DNA of 17,936 nt from JAYSFC01 sp041913505 (GCA_041913505.1 JAYSFC010000078.1:1-17936), one strand, 5' to 3'. Counted from the first letter of the stretch, positions 7,199 through 14,074 are shown. Made by a program: numbers and translations. Notes: generated by a model from the sequence alone, not told the origin.

Positions 7199-8593
7199 TC
7201 AGGCCACCTGCACGGCTGAGCCCGCTGCCGGGGCCGTGCCACCGCTCCCATGGGCGTGGATGCGGGCGGATTCGTTGGGCACATTCCAGGGGCGGTGCAC
7301 GCCACCCAGGGCCTCCGCCACCGCCAGGCCTGCCTGCAGGCCGTCCTCATGGAAGCCGGAGCCAAAGTACGCGCCGCAGAACCAGGTATTGCGCCCCCCC
7401 TGGAGCGACCACAGGTGCTTTTGCGCCACGATGGCCGCCGCATCGAACAAGGGGTGCTCGTACACCTCCGTGCGTATCAGGTGCTCCGCGCGCGGCGCAA
7501 CCAGGGGGTTGAGCGTGAGGAACAGGGGGTTGTTCGGGTCGATGCCCTGCAAGCGATTCATCCAGTAGCTCACGCACAAGGCGCCAGGCCGCTGCCGGTC
7601 CGCCAGGTAGTTCCAGCTGGCCCACACGGAAGGGCGCCGTGGCATCAAGGCCGGGTCGCTGTGCAGCACGGCGTGGTTGCGGCTGTAGCGGAAGGCGCCC
7701 AGCAGCTCGGATTCCCGCGCACTCGCATCCGGCAGCAGACGCAGTGCCTGATCCGCATGGGTGGCCAGCACCACCTGGTCGAACCGTTGCGCGAGCCATC
7801 CATGGCGGGTGCGCAAGGCCACGCCCTCAGAATCCCGCCGCACTTCCAGAATGCCGCTGTCCAGCCGCACTGCATCGCTGCCAAGGGCACGGAGAATCTT
7901 CTGCACATACTGCCGGCTACCCCCCGTCACGGTGCGCCACACAGGACGGCCGGTGAGCTGTAGCAGGTGGTGGTTCTCACAAAAGCGCACGAAGGCTTCT
8001 GTCGGGTAAGCACCGATCTGGGCCGCAGAGGTGGACCAGATGGCCGCGGCCATGGGGTAGAGATGGTCCTCACGAAACGCTTGGCCGTACCCTTTGGCAT
8101 TCAGGTAATCGTCCAGCGGCATGAGGCCCATGCGCTGCGCATCCCGTGGCGCTTCGCGGTAGAAGCGCACCAAGTCTTTCAGCATGCCCCAGAAGCGTGG
8201 CCGCAGCAGGTTGCTGCGCTGCGCAAACAGGCCATTCAGGTCGGTGCCCGCATATTCCAGGGCGCCTTGGTCCAGGCTAACGGCAAACGACATGTCGGAC
8301 GCCTGGGTTTCCACCCCCAGGTGGGCGAACAGGGCCGTCAGATTGGGGTACGCCGGCTCGTTGTAGACGATGAAGCCCGTATCCACTGGCACGGGCCGGT
8401 CCACGCCCGGCGCATCGACCGTGTTGCTGTGCCCGCCCGCGCGGCCATCGGCCTCGAACAGGACCACCTGGTGCCGCTGGGAGAGCAGCCACGCGCAAGA
8501 CAGACCTGAGATGCCACTGCCCACCACCGCGATGCGCAGGGGCGCGCCGGTGGAAGCAGAAGTCGGCTGGGACGGCGTTGCAGTGGATGTCAT
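7199..8593 (-). CDS. FAD-dependent oxidoreductase of the amine-oxidase/desaturase superfamily
   Basis: A 464-residue flavoprotein. After a short flexible N-terminus comes IAVVGSGISGLSCAW (21-35), the Rossmann GxGxxG that binds FAD. It is followed by an acidic residue at the strand end (FEADGRAGGHSNT, about 46-58), another flavin-contact signature. VDTGFIVYNEPAYPNL (about 70-85) is characteristic of the subgroup linked to DUF1365 and CFA-like genes. The likely substrate is a phospholipid acyl chain: relatives are named as desaturases or reductases in methyl-branched and furan fatty-acid pathways, but I cannot assign the reaction. The ATG at 8593 has AGGAG five bases upstream. The gene is the first of a three-gene operon and has a sigma-type promoter at 8619-8648. 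Confidence 0.88.
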   Translation of the reverse strand: MTSTATPSQPTSASTGAPLRIAVVGSGISGLSCAWLLSQRHQVVLFEADGRAGGHSNTVDAPGVDRPVPVDTGFIVYNEPAYPNLTALFAHLGVETQASDMSFAVSLDQGALEYAGTDLNGLFAQRSNLLRPRFWGMLKDLVRFYREAPRDAQRMGLMPLDDYLNAKGYGQAFREDHLYPMAAAIWSTSAAQIGAYPTEAFVRFCENHHLLQLTGRPVWRTVTGGSRQYVQKILRALGSDAVRLDSGILEVRRDSEGVALRTRHGWLAQRFDQVVLATHADQALRLLPDASARESELLGAFRYSRNHAVLHSDPALMPRRPSVWASWNYLADRQRPGALCVSYWMNRLQGIDPNNPLFLTLNPLVAPRAEHLIRTEVYEHPLFDAAAIVAQKHLWSLQGGRNTWFCGAYFGSGFHEDGLQAGLAVAEALGGVHRPWNVPNESARIHAHGSGGTAPAAGSAVQVA

Positions 8594-8618
8594 GCGGGCT
8601 CCTGGGTGGGTGTGCCCT

Positions 8619-8648
8619 TTTCTACGTCACGCACCCCGTTTTGGATTG
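8619..8648 (-). promoter_or_regulatory. predicted ECF-sigma promoter of the FAD-DUF1365-CFA operon
   Basis: On the minus strand, the -35 CAATCC (8648-8643, followed by AA) and the -10 TAGAAA (8624-8619) are 18 bases apart. It shares ATCCAA and the 18-base spacer with the two stronger elements at 8678-8707 and 13231-13260. The start codon lies 25 bases after the -10, leaving room for a short leader with AGGAG. It deviates at the first two -35 bases, so it may be weaker. Confidence 0.6.
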
Positions 8649-8677
8649 GTGGTCCACAAGGTTTTTGTTACCCTCCC

Positions 8678-8707
8678 TGATCCAAGGGCCGCGCCGCTGC
8701 GTACAAA
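8678..8707 (+). promoter_or_regulatory. predicted ECF-sigma (RpoE/ChrR type) autoregulated promoter
   Basis: TGATCC (8678-8683) and TACAAA (8702-8707) are separated by 18 bases. From memory, TGATCC followed by a TAAGA-like -10 is the consensus of Rhodobacter sphaeroides RpoE (ECF11). The element directly precedes the sigma gene and is back-to-back with the promoter at 8619-8648, the two -35 boxes being 29 bases apart. Transcription should begin near 8713-8715. Confidence 0.72.
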
Positions 8708-8751
8708 CGCGCATGAGCGGCCTGCCATCCGTCCCCCTGTGGTCCCCTGCC

Positions 8752-9384
8752 ATGCAGCACCTGCAACAGCAGCGCCGGCCTGTGCCCCTGTCGATCGTGA
8801 ACCCAGCCTCCTCCCGCAACGACCTGCCCGCGCCCGAGCTGTTGGCCGAGCTGGTCACCGCCGTGGCGCAGCAGGGCGACCGCCAGGCGTTTGCCGTGCT
8901 GTTCAAGCACTTCGCACCCCGCATCAAGAGTTACCTGCTGCGTGCTGGCGCCACGGACGACCAGGCCGAGGAGCTGACCCAGGAGACCATGGTGACCCTG
9001 TGGCGCAAGGCATCGTTGTTCGATGCCCGCCATGCCGGCGTCTCCACCTGGATCTTCACCATCGCCCGCAACCTGCGCGTAGACAGCCTGCGCCGCCAGG
9101 GCGGGCTGCGCACCCAACTCGACGACATCGAGACACTGGAGGCCATGCCCGATGGGGCTCCAGCCCCCGAGGAACAACTGCACACCACCCGCATGGAACA
9201 AGGTGTGCGTGACGCACTGGCGCACCTGCCCCCCGAGCAGGCCCAGGTGCTGCGCCTGTCGTACTACGAGGACCAGCCCCACGCGCAGATTGCCCAGCAA
9301 CTGGGCATTCCGCTCGGCACGGTGAAGTCCCGGGTCCGGCTGGCCGTGGCCCATCTGCGCCGGCTGCTGGAGAAACAGCCATGA
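8752..9384 (+). CDS. rpoE: ECF RNA polymerase sigma factor, ChrR-partnered (RpoE/ECF11-like)
   Basis: A 210-residue group-IV sigma factor with region 2 at about 47-113 (AFAVLFKHFAPRIKSYLL, then DDQAEELTQETMVTLWRKA, then STWIFTIARNLRVDSLRR) and region 4 at about 151-205. The latter contains the helix-turn-helix HAQIAQQLGIPLGTVKSRVR, which reads the -35 box. The overlapping downstream gene is a ChrR-type anti-sigma factor (ATGA overlap at 9381). In Rhodobacter the pair responds to singlet oxygen and organic peroxide stress. The start is uncertain: the frame is open from 8578, and ATGs at 8713 and 8752 both lack a ribosome site. I use 8752 because the predicted transcript begins at or just after the ATG at 8713, but a leaderless start at 8713 (13 residues longer) is possible. 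It probably drives both minus-strand lipid operons in this window and itself. Confidence 0.9.
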   Translation: MQHLQQQRRPVPLSIVNPASSRNDLPAPELLAELVTAVAQQGDRQAFAVLFKHFAPRIKSYLLRAGATDDQAEELTQETMVTLWRKASLFDARHAGVSTWIFTIARNLRVDSLRRQGGLRTQLDDIETLEAMPDGAPAPEEQLHTTRMEQGVRDALAHLPPEQAQVLRLSYYEDQPHAQIAQQLGIPLGTVKSRVRLAVAHLRRLLEKQP

Positions 9385-10049
9385 ACGCGCCCGTTCAACA
9401 CCCCGGCGACGACCTGCTGCTGGCCCACGCGGCCGGGCAGCTGGCAGCCGGCCCCGCCATCCTGGTTGCCACCCACCTGGAGGGCTGCGCCCATTGCCGC
9501 GAGCGCATGCGCACCCTGCAGGCCACCGGTGGCGCCCTGCTCGAATCCCTGCCAGAGGCGTCATTGCCGCCCGATGCGCTGGCACGCACCATGGCCTCCA
9601 TCGATGCGCTGCACAAACCGGGCCGCGAATTGCCCGCCCCCGTGCAGCCCACCGCTCACCCGGCACTGCCCGAGGGCATGTCCTGGCCCAAGGCCTTGCG
9701 GGGCTGCCAAGCCTCACGCTGGCACTGGATGGGCCCGGGCATGCGCTGGAGCCGGGTCACCGTGCCCTACGACCCCGCCGCCAACGTGTTCCTGCTGCGC
9801 ATTGCCGCGGGCAAGTTCCTGCCGCAGCACACCCACAGCGAGCGCGAGCTGACGCAGGTGCTGTACGGCCGCTTCCACGATGGCCGTGCCATGTTCGGCC
9901 CTGGCGACTTTGACGACACGGACCCCACCATCCGCCACCAGCCCGTGGTGCAGGCCGAAGGGGAGTGCATCTGCATCGCATCGGTCGAAGGCCGCGTGGT
10001 GTTCGACGGCTTCATTGCCCGCACCCTCGGCGCATTGGTGGGCATGTGA
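9381..10049 (+). CDS. chrR: ChrR-family zinc/cupin anti-sigma factor
   Basis: A 222-residue cytoplasmic anti-sigma factor with two zinc modules. The N-terminal ZAS domain has H7, H32, C36 and C39 (HLEGCAHC at 32-39), matching the H6/H31/C35/C38 set described for Rhodobacter ChrR; it holds the sigma factor inactive. The C-terminal cupin fold (about 110-215) has H150, H152, E156 (QHTHSERE) and H186, the likely second zinc site, which is needed in Rhodobacter for the singlet-oxygen response. Length and spacing are normal for the family. It overlaps the sigma gene by four bases, giving stoichiometric co-translation. A strong hairpin at 10052-10077 begins two bases after the stop codon. Confidence 0.92.
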   Translation: MNAPVQHPGDDLLLAHAAGQLAAGPAILVATHLEGCAHCRERMRTLQATGGALLESLPEASLPPDALARTMASIDALHKPGRELPAPVQPTAHPALPEGMSWPKALRGCQASRWHWMGPGMRWSRVTVPYDPAANVFLLRIAAGKFLPQHTHSERELTQVLYGRFHDGRAMFGPGDFDDTDPTIRHQPVVQAEGECICIASVEGRVVFDGFIARTLGALVGM

Positions 10050-10051
10050 AA

Positions 10052-10077
10052 AAGGCCTGCGGCACGCCGCAGGCCTT
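10052..10077. terminator. strong bidirectional terminator
   Basis: AAGGCCTGCGG (10052-10062) and CCGCAGGCCTT (10067-10077) form a perfect 11-bp stem with a four-base loop. On the minus strand, the stem runs into five T's, a classical intrinsic terminator for the operon ending with DUF2177 at 10119. On the plus strand, it follows the anti-sigma stop immediately, with a weaker TTGCTATT tail. Confidence 0.9.
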
Positions 10078-10118
10078 GCTATTGCCCGGCTGCCGGGGCG
10101 ATTGCAGACACCGCGCAC

Positions 10119-10574
10119 TCAGCGCGCAGCGTGGCGGGCACTCCGGCGCAGCCCCCACCAGGCCGACACGGCGCTGGACACGCCCGTGGCCACCGTGCCC
10201 CAGCACAGGTCGGCCAGCGTCACCGCCCAAGGCCAGCCCGACAAGGTGGCCTGGTTGGTGAGATCGTACGTCGCATAGGCCAGCAAGCCCAGGAACGCGC
10301 CGGACCGGGCCGCCACGGCCACACGGCCCGCCACCACGGCCGGCGTAATCGCAAAGTGCACCATGCCCGCCACGTACAACAGGTAGAACAGCACCGCCGG
10401 CACCAGCTCAAACCCCAGCGCCAGCAGATGACCCAAGGCGGGTCGGTACAGACGGTCCGCAGCCCAGGTCAGCCAGAACGCATCGAGCGTCAAAAACACG
10501 ATGGCAACGGACGGATACGCCCATGCCCAGATGCGGGTGCGCGAAGGCGGGAACGGTGTCATTCGTGGACTCAT
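10119..10574 (-). CDS. DUF2177 family inner-membrane protein
   Basis: A 151-residue hydrophobic protein with about four membrane helices (roughly residues 16-37, 45-72, 84-104 and 112-138). The first helix carries FLTLDAFWLTW and is followed by LYRPALGHLL; the third region has AYATYDLTNQATL. These are the recognisable signatures of DUF2177, whose function is unknown. It is the last gene of the four-gene minus-strand operon that starts at 13187. It begins three bases after the preceding stop, with no obvious ribosome site, so it is probably translated by coupling. An in-frame ATG at 10562 (MTPF) is an alternative start. Location beside lipid-modifying enzymes suggests a membrane-lipid role, but none is demonstrated. 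Confidence 0.8.
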   Translation of the reverse strand: MSPRMTPFPPSRTRIWAWAYPSVAIVFLTLDAFWLTWAADRLYRPALGHLLALGFELVPAVLFYLLYVAGMVHFAITPAVVAGRVAVAARSGAFLGLLAYATYDLTNQATLSGWPWAVTLADLCWGTVATGVSSAVSAWWGLRRSARHAAR

Positions 10575-10577
10575 GGT

Positions 10578-11282
10578 TCAGCGTGCTGCGTTGACGGAGG
10601 AATTCACCGCGGGCAGGCGGTAACTGAGCTGCCGGCCCCCACGCACCTGCGCGTCCAGGCCGATCCATTCTCCGCCGTGTGCCGCGTACCAGACATCGAT
10701 GGTCTGGTCTTGCGTGCGAATGCGCCAGCGCTCGGCAGGCACGGTGGCACCGCGCGCATCCAGGCTGCCATCGGCCAGGCGCTCGATCTGCACGGGCTCC
10801 AGCTTGCCGGTCTGCACGTTGATCAGCTGCGTCTGGCGCCGCAACGCCGGGTTCCAGTAGGCAAAGCCCATGGTGCAGCCCGGCACATCACGCACCGCAT
10901 CGCCCGGGGTGGCCGTCACCCGCAACCCTCTGGCGCCCTCCGCCAGCGCCTGCGCCCGCACGGTCTGGGGCTTGCCGTCGTCATTGGTGCGGGATTCCAT
11001 CTCGGTCAGGCAGTCTCCCCGCCAGCGCTCGTTGGCGGTGTGCTGGTAGCGGTACACCACCAGGCCCAGCATCCGCACCGTGAAGGAAGCATCGCTTTGC
11101 ACCTGGCGCTGCTCACCGGCTTCGGTCACCACGAAGCGGTGCTCTCCGATGGGGCGGCCATCAAGCTGGGCCTCGAACCGCCATTCGCGCACCTGGGCCG
11201 AAGCCGCCACGGGCAGGGTAAGGCACGCCAACGCAGCCGCGGCGCGCCACCGGTTTGCGGATCTCTCCATCCATCGCTGCAT
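10578..11282 (-). CDS. secreted DUF6134-like (formerly hypothetical) protein
   Basis: A 234-residue exported protein. A Sec signal peptide (about 1-29: a basic N-terminus with R7, R11 and R13, then AAAALACLTLPVA, cleavage after ASA) leads into a beta-rich mature domain. Blocks such as REWRFEAQLDGRPIGEH, MLGLVVYRYQHTANERW, CTMGFAYWNPALRRQTQLIN and VQTGKLEPVQIERL resemble the uncharacterised DUF6134 family. The family name is recalled, not searched. I chose the ATG at 11282 because GGAG lies six bases before it; an upstream ATG at 11300 has no ribosome site. It lies 27 bases after the DUF1295 gene and 3 bases before DUF2177, inside the predicted sigma-controlled operon. A periplasmic lipid-binding or scavenging role is possible, as for lipocalin-like partners in similar clusters, but is unproven. 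Confidence 0.72.
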   Translation of the reverse strand: MQRWMERSANRWRAAAALACLTLPVAASAQVREWRFEAQLDGRPIGEHRFVVTEAGEQRQVQSDASFTVRMLGLVVYRYQHTANERWRGDCLTEMESRTNDDGKPQTVRAQALAEGARGLRVTATPGDAVRDVPGCTMGFAYWNPALRRQTQLINVQTGKLEPVQIERLADGSLDARGATVPAERWRIRTQDQTIDVWYAAHGGEWIGLDAQVRGGRQLSYRLPAVNSSVNAAR

Positions 11283-11309
11283 TGCTTTCTCCGCATTCAC
11301 AGGAACAGA

Positions 11310-12122
11310 TCAGGCCGAGCGCCGGGGCGGCCAGGGCACGAACGCGCTGGTGCGCGCCGCATAGTCGCGGTAGGCGGGGCGGCGCTGCGCCATGCCCTGC
11401 TCTAGCAACACCACGCCCGACACCTTGAGCAGCAACCAGGTCATGAGCACGGGCGAGAGCACGGTCCACCAGGCCGCAGCCCCCGCCGCCCCCAGGGCCA
11501 TCAGCCAGAAGCCCCACCACAGGCAGGCTTCGCCAAAATAGTTGGGGTGGCGCGACCAGGCCCACAGGCCGCGGTCCATCACCGCACCCGGCGCGCGCGC
11601 ACCGCGCAGGAAGCGCGCCAGCTGCGCATCCGCCACGGCAGAGAACAACGCACCGAACGTGGCCAGGGCAGCCCCCAGGGCCGCCACCGCGCCACCGCGC
11701 TGGACCGCCGCAAAAAACACCAGCAATGGGGCCGAGACCAGCCAGGCAATCACCGCCTGCAGCCCAAACACCACGTACACGCTTTGCCAGGCAAATGCCG
11801 GCCCCCGCGCCTCCCGCATGGCCCGGTAACGGCGGTCCTCGCCGTGGCCCCAGTTGCGCCAGGTGAGGTAGAGCGACAGGCGCAGCGCCCACGCCACCAG
11901 CACGGCCAGCAACGCCCACGCCAGGGGGCTGCCGCGCCATGGGAAATGCGCGGCATAGGCCAGGCCCGGCCCGGCGATCAGCCAAGGCCAGACGCGGTCC
12001 GCCAGGCTGGCATCGCGCCGCAGCACGCTCACTCCCCAGGTGGGCAGCGCAATGGCCACGGCCACCGCCAACCCGGCCAGTGCGGGGGGGAGCAGTTCCG
12101 TGGATGGCATGGGGCCCGTCAC
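11310..12122 (-). CDS. DUF1295 family (steroid 5-alpha-reductase-like) membrane protein
   Basis: A 270-residue polytopic membrane protein with about six to seven helices. DASLADRVWP (38-47), LTWRNWGHGEDRRY (86-99) and GLWAWSRHPNYFGE (185-198) are the hallmark blocks of DUF1295. This family is related to steroid 5-alpha reductases and isoprenylcysteine methyltransferases that use NADPH or SAM at the membrane. A reductase acting on unsaturated or methylene-bearing acyl chains fits its neighbours, but the substrate is unknown. The start is probably the GTG at 12122, since GAGGGG lies eight bases upstream; an ATG at 12110 would shorten it by four residues. It follows the methyltransferase stop by 12 bases, so the two are co-transcribed. 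Confidence 0.85.
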   Translation of the reverse strand: MTGPMPSTELLPPALAGLAVAVAIALPTWGVSVLRRDASLADRVWPWLIAGPGLAYAAHFPWRGSPLAWALLAVLVAWALRLSLYLTWRNWGHGEDRRYRAMREARGPAFAWQSVYVVFGLQAVIAWLVSAPLLVFFAAVQRGGAVAALGAALATFGALFSAVADAQLARFLRGARAPGAVMDRGLWAWSRHPNYFGEACLWWGFWLMALGAAGAAAWWTVLSPVLMTWLLLKVSGVVLLEQGMAQRRPAYRDYAARTSAFVPWPPRRSA

Positions 12123-12134
12123 CGCCTCAGCCCC

Positions 12135-13187
12135 TCAGCGCTTGGCGAACAGGTAGTGGCTGACCCACCATTGCTGCCCCTGGTCATAGGCAAACAGCTC
12201 TTCCACCGACATGAAGAACAAACGCCAGCGTGTCCACCACACCTGGGCGTTGTCGGCGCCATAGGTCCGCTCGAACAACGGCCGCAGCGTGCTGCGCGCC
12301 TGGTCCATGTTGTCCAGCCAGGCCCGGGCCGTGCGCGCATAGTGGCGGCCATCCCAGCGCCAGCGTTCCAGCAGCCGCAGGTCGTCCTGGCAATGCAGGG
12401 CCAGATCGTCGCTGGGCATCATGCCGCCCGAGAAAAAGTAGCGGCTCATCCAGTCGCTGGCATCCCGCTCCACGAACGCATAGGGTGCGCCCCGGTGGGT
12501 GAACACATGCATGAAGAAGCGGCCTTCCGGCGCGAGCCAGCGCGCCACGTTGGCAAAGGCACGGGGCCAGTTGCGCAGGTGCTCGAACATCTCCACCGAC
12601 ACCACGCGGTCAAAGCGCTGGTCGGTGTCGAAATGGTTGATGTCGCTGGTGATGACCTGCACGTTGGTGATGCCCCGGCGCACCGCCTCGGCCTGGATGT
12701 AAGCGCGCTGGGAGTGGGAGTTGGACAGCGCCGTGATCTGCGCCTGCGGGTAGCGCTGCGCCATCCACAGGGTGAGCGATCCCCAGCCGCAGCCCAGCTC
12801 CAGGATGCGGTGGCCGTCCGCCAGGCCCGCTCGCTCGCAGGTAGCCTCCAGTGCGGCTGCCTCTGCCTCCGCCAGATCGCGGGTGCCCTCCGGCCACCAG
12901 CAGGCGCTGTACTTCCGGTGGGGGCCCAGCACCTGGGCAAAGAATTCCGGCGGCAGCTCGTAGTGCTGGGCATTGGCCAGCTCGGGCAGCAAGGCCAGCG
13001 GCGCCACACGCAGCTCCTTCGCAAAGGAGCGCGTGAGGTCGGCAACCGCTTCGGCATCGTGGCCGCGCAGTTCGGTCAAACGGTCGCGCAGCAGGCGCCG
13101 GATGCCCAGGCGAATCCCGGGGTCAGGCACCCGGCCCTGTTCAACCCAGCGGATGGCGGCAGCAGTGGTAGCGGTGGCAAGCGACAT
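12135..13187 (-). CDS. CFA/coclaurine-N-methyltransferase-like SAM methyltransferase (second copy)
   Basis: A 350-residue enzyme of the CFA-synthase superfamily, distinct from the first copy. It lacks the long N-terminal lipid domain and has KYSACWW (92-98), ILELGCGWGSL (128-138), RFDRVVSVEMFEHLRNW (191-207) and YFFSGGMMPSDD (250-261), a pattern like plant coclaurine N-methyltransferases and their bacterial relatives. E202 and H227 keep the glutamate and histidine positions of E. coli Cfa. The cysteine (C96) sits one residue later than in YSCAYW, and isoleucine is replaced by F229. The frame is open to 13280, but the ATG at 13187 is preferred: GGAG lies ten bases upstream, and the predicted sigma promoter at 13231-13260 lies inside the extension. 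It is the first gene of a four-gene operon. The substrate is presumably a phospholipid acyl chain. Confidence 0.87.
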   Translation of the reverse strand: MSLATATTAAAIRWVEQGRVPDPGIRLGIRRLLRDRLTELRGHDAEAVADLTRSFAKELRVAPLALLPELANAQHYELPPEFFAQVLGPHRKYSACWWPEGTRDLAEAEAAALEATCERAGLADGHRILELGCGWGSLTLWMAQRYPQAQITALSNSHSQRAYIQAEAVRRGITNVQVITSDINHFDTDQRFDRVVSVEMFEHLRNWPRAFANVARWLAPEGRFFMHVFTHRGAPYAFVERDASDWMSRYFFSGGMMPSDDLALHCQDDLRLLERWRWDGRHYARTARAWLDNMDQARSTLRPLFERTYGADNAQVWWTRWRLFFMSVEELFAYDQGQQWWVSHYLFAKR

Positions 13188-13230
13188 GGCAGATGAACTC
13201 CGCGCCAGCCCGACCGGGCAGCGCATGCCC

Positions 13231-13260
13231 CTCTTACGCGCGCAGCGGCCGCTTGGATCA
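13231..13260 (-). promoter_or_regulatory. predicted ECF-sigma promoter of the second lipid operon
   Basis: On the minus strand, the -35 TGATCC (13260-13255) and the -10 TAAGAG (13236-13231) are 18 bases apart, an excellent match to the remembered R. sphaeroides RpoE consensus. The first nine bases (TGATCCAAG) are identical to the element in front of the sigma gene at 8678. Transcription should begin near 13224, about 37 bases before the methyltransferase ATG. It lies just after the end of the tetR gene. Confidence 0.8.
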
Positions 13261-13280
13261 GTCGCCCTGCTTGCCGCCAA

Positions 13281-14018
13281 TCAGGCGGGTGCCGCTTTCG
13301 GGGGCCGGGCACGCCCGCGCGCAGGCGCGGGGGTGGGCGCCACCGCTGCATCCGGGCGCCGCAGCACGCCCTCGCACAGCGTACGAATGCACTGCTGTGC
13401 AATGTCCTCCGGCGAATAGGCGCCGCCTGGCTGGTACCAGCGGCCAATCCAGCTCAGCGCACCCGCGATCACGAAGGCCGTCATCTTCGGGTCGCAGGGC
13501 GCAACCGACCCTTCTTCCACGCCCGCGGCCACGAGGCGGCGGAACTCCTGGTCGATGGCCGATTTCAGGCGCCGCAGCTCCTTGCGGCTCTCGGGCGGCA
13601 CCTGCTCGTCGCCCACGCGGATCAGGCACATGCCGAAGTCCATGGTCACGATGCGCGCGTAGACCTCCATGCAGGCACGCAGCTGGTCGATGGCCTTGCC
13701 GCCCGCGCGGCGCGAGGCCTCGATGCCGTCGAGCGTCATCGTGAGCCCCTTGCCAACGCACTGCAGCAGGATCTCGTCCTTGTTCTTCACGTAGTAGTAC
13801 AGCGTGGGTTTGCTCACATTCAGGCGCGCGGCAATGTCGTCGAGCGAGGTCGCATGGAAGCCCCGCTCGTTGAAGAGCTGCGCCGCCGCCTGCAGCACGG
13901 CGTTGCGCTTGGCTTCGCGCTGCTGCTCGCGGTCGGCCGGGCTGGCCCAGGGCGATGCAGCAGCGGGGGCGCTGCTTTTTTTCCTGCGGGCCTGGCCCGC
14001 AGCGGTGGTCTTGTTCAT
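13281..14018 (-). CDS. TetR/AcrR-family transcriptional regulator
   Basis: A 245-residue repressor. After a basic, Ala/Ser-rich N-terminal arm (1-35) comes the DNA-binding domain: AVLQAAAQLFNERGFHATSLDDIAARLNVSKPTLYYYVKNKDEIL (40-84), with the helix-turn-helix at about 58-77. A helical ligand and dimer domain follows, and then an unusual Pro/Ala/Arg tail (from about 225). Start ATG at 14018; the frame stays open far upstream, but that part is antisense to the ABC ATPase gene. It is divergent from the ABC transporter operon, with dyads in the shared 126-base gap. The natural hypothesis is that it represses the transporter and is released by the transported compound or its CoA ester. The ligand is unknown. 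Confidence 0.88.
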   Translation of the reverse strand: MNKTTAAGQARRKKSSAPAAASPWASPADREQQREAKRNAVLQAAAQLFNERGFHATSLDDIAARLNVSKPTLYYYVKNKDEILLQCVGKGLTMTLDGIEASRRAGGKAIDQLRACMEVYARIVTMDFGMCLIRVGDEQVPPESRKELRRLKSAIDQEFRRLVAAGVEEGSVAPCDPKMTAFVIAGALSWIGRWYQPGGAYSPEDIAQQCIRTLCEGVLRRPDAAVAPTPAPARGRARPPKAAPA

Positions 14019-14074
14019 GGCGCGTCTTACCGGGAAAGTACCGATGCCCTGGGCTGGAGGCTCCAACCAGAATC

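Noticed and set aside
5248..7568. Plus-strand frames opposite the CFA-like and DUF1365 genes (483 and 408 codons)
   Set aside because: They are composition shadows of the minus-strand operon, without domains, ribosome sites or promoters.
13188..13280. Extension of the second methyltransferase to 13280
   Set aside because: It overlaps the predicted promoter at 13231-13260; the ATG at 13187 has GGAG upstream and a normal N-terminus.
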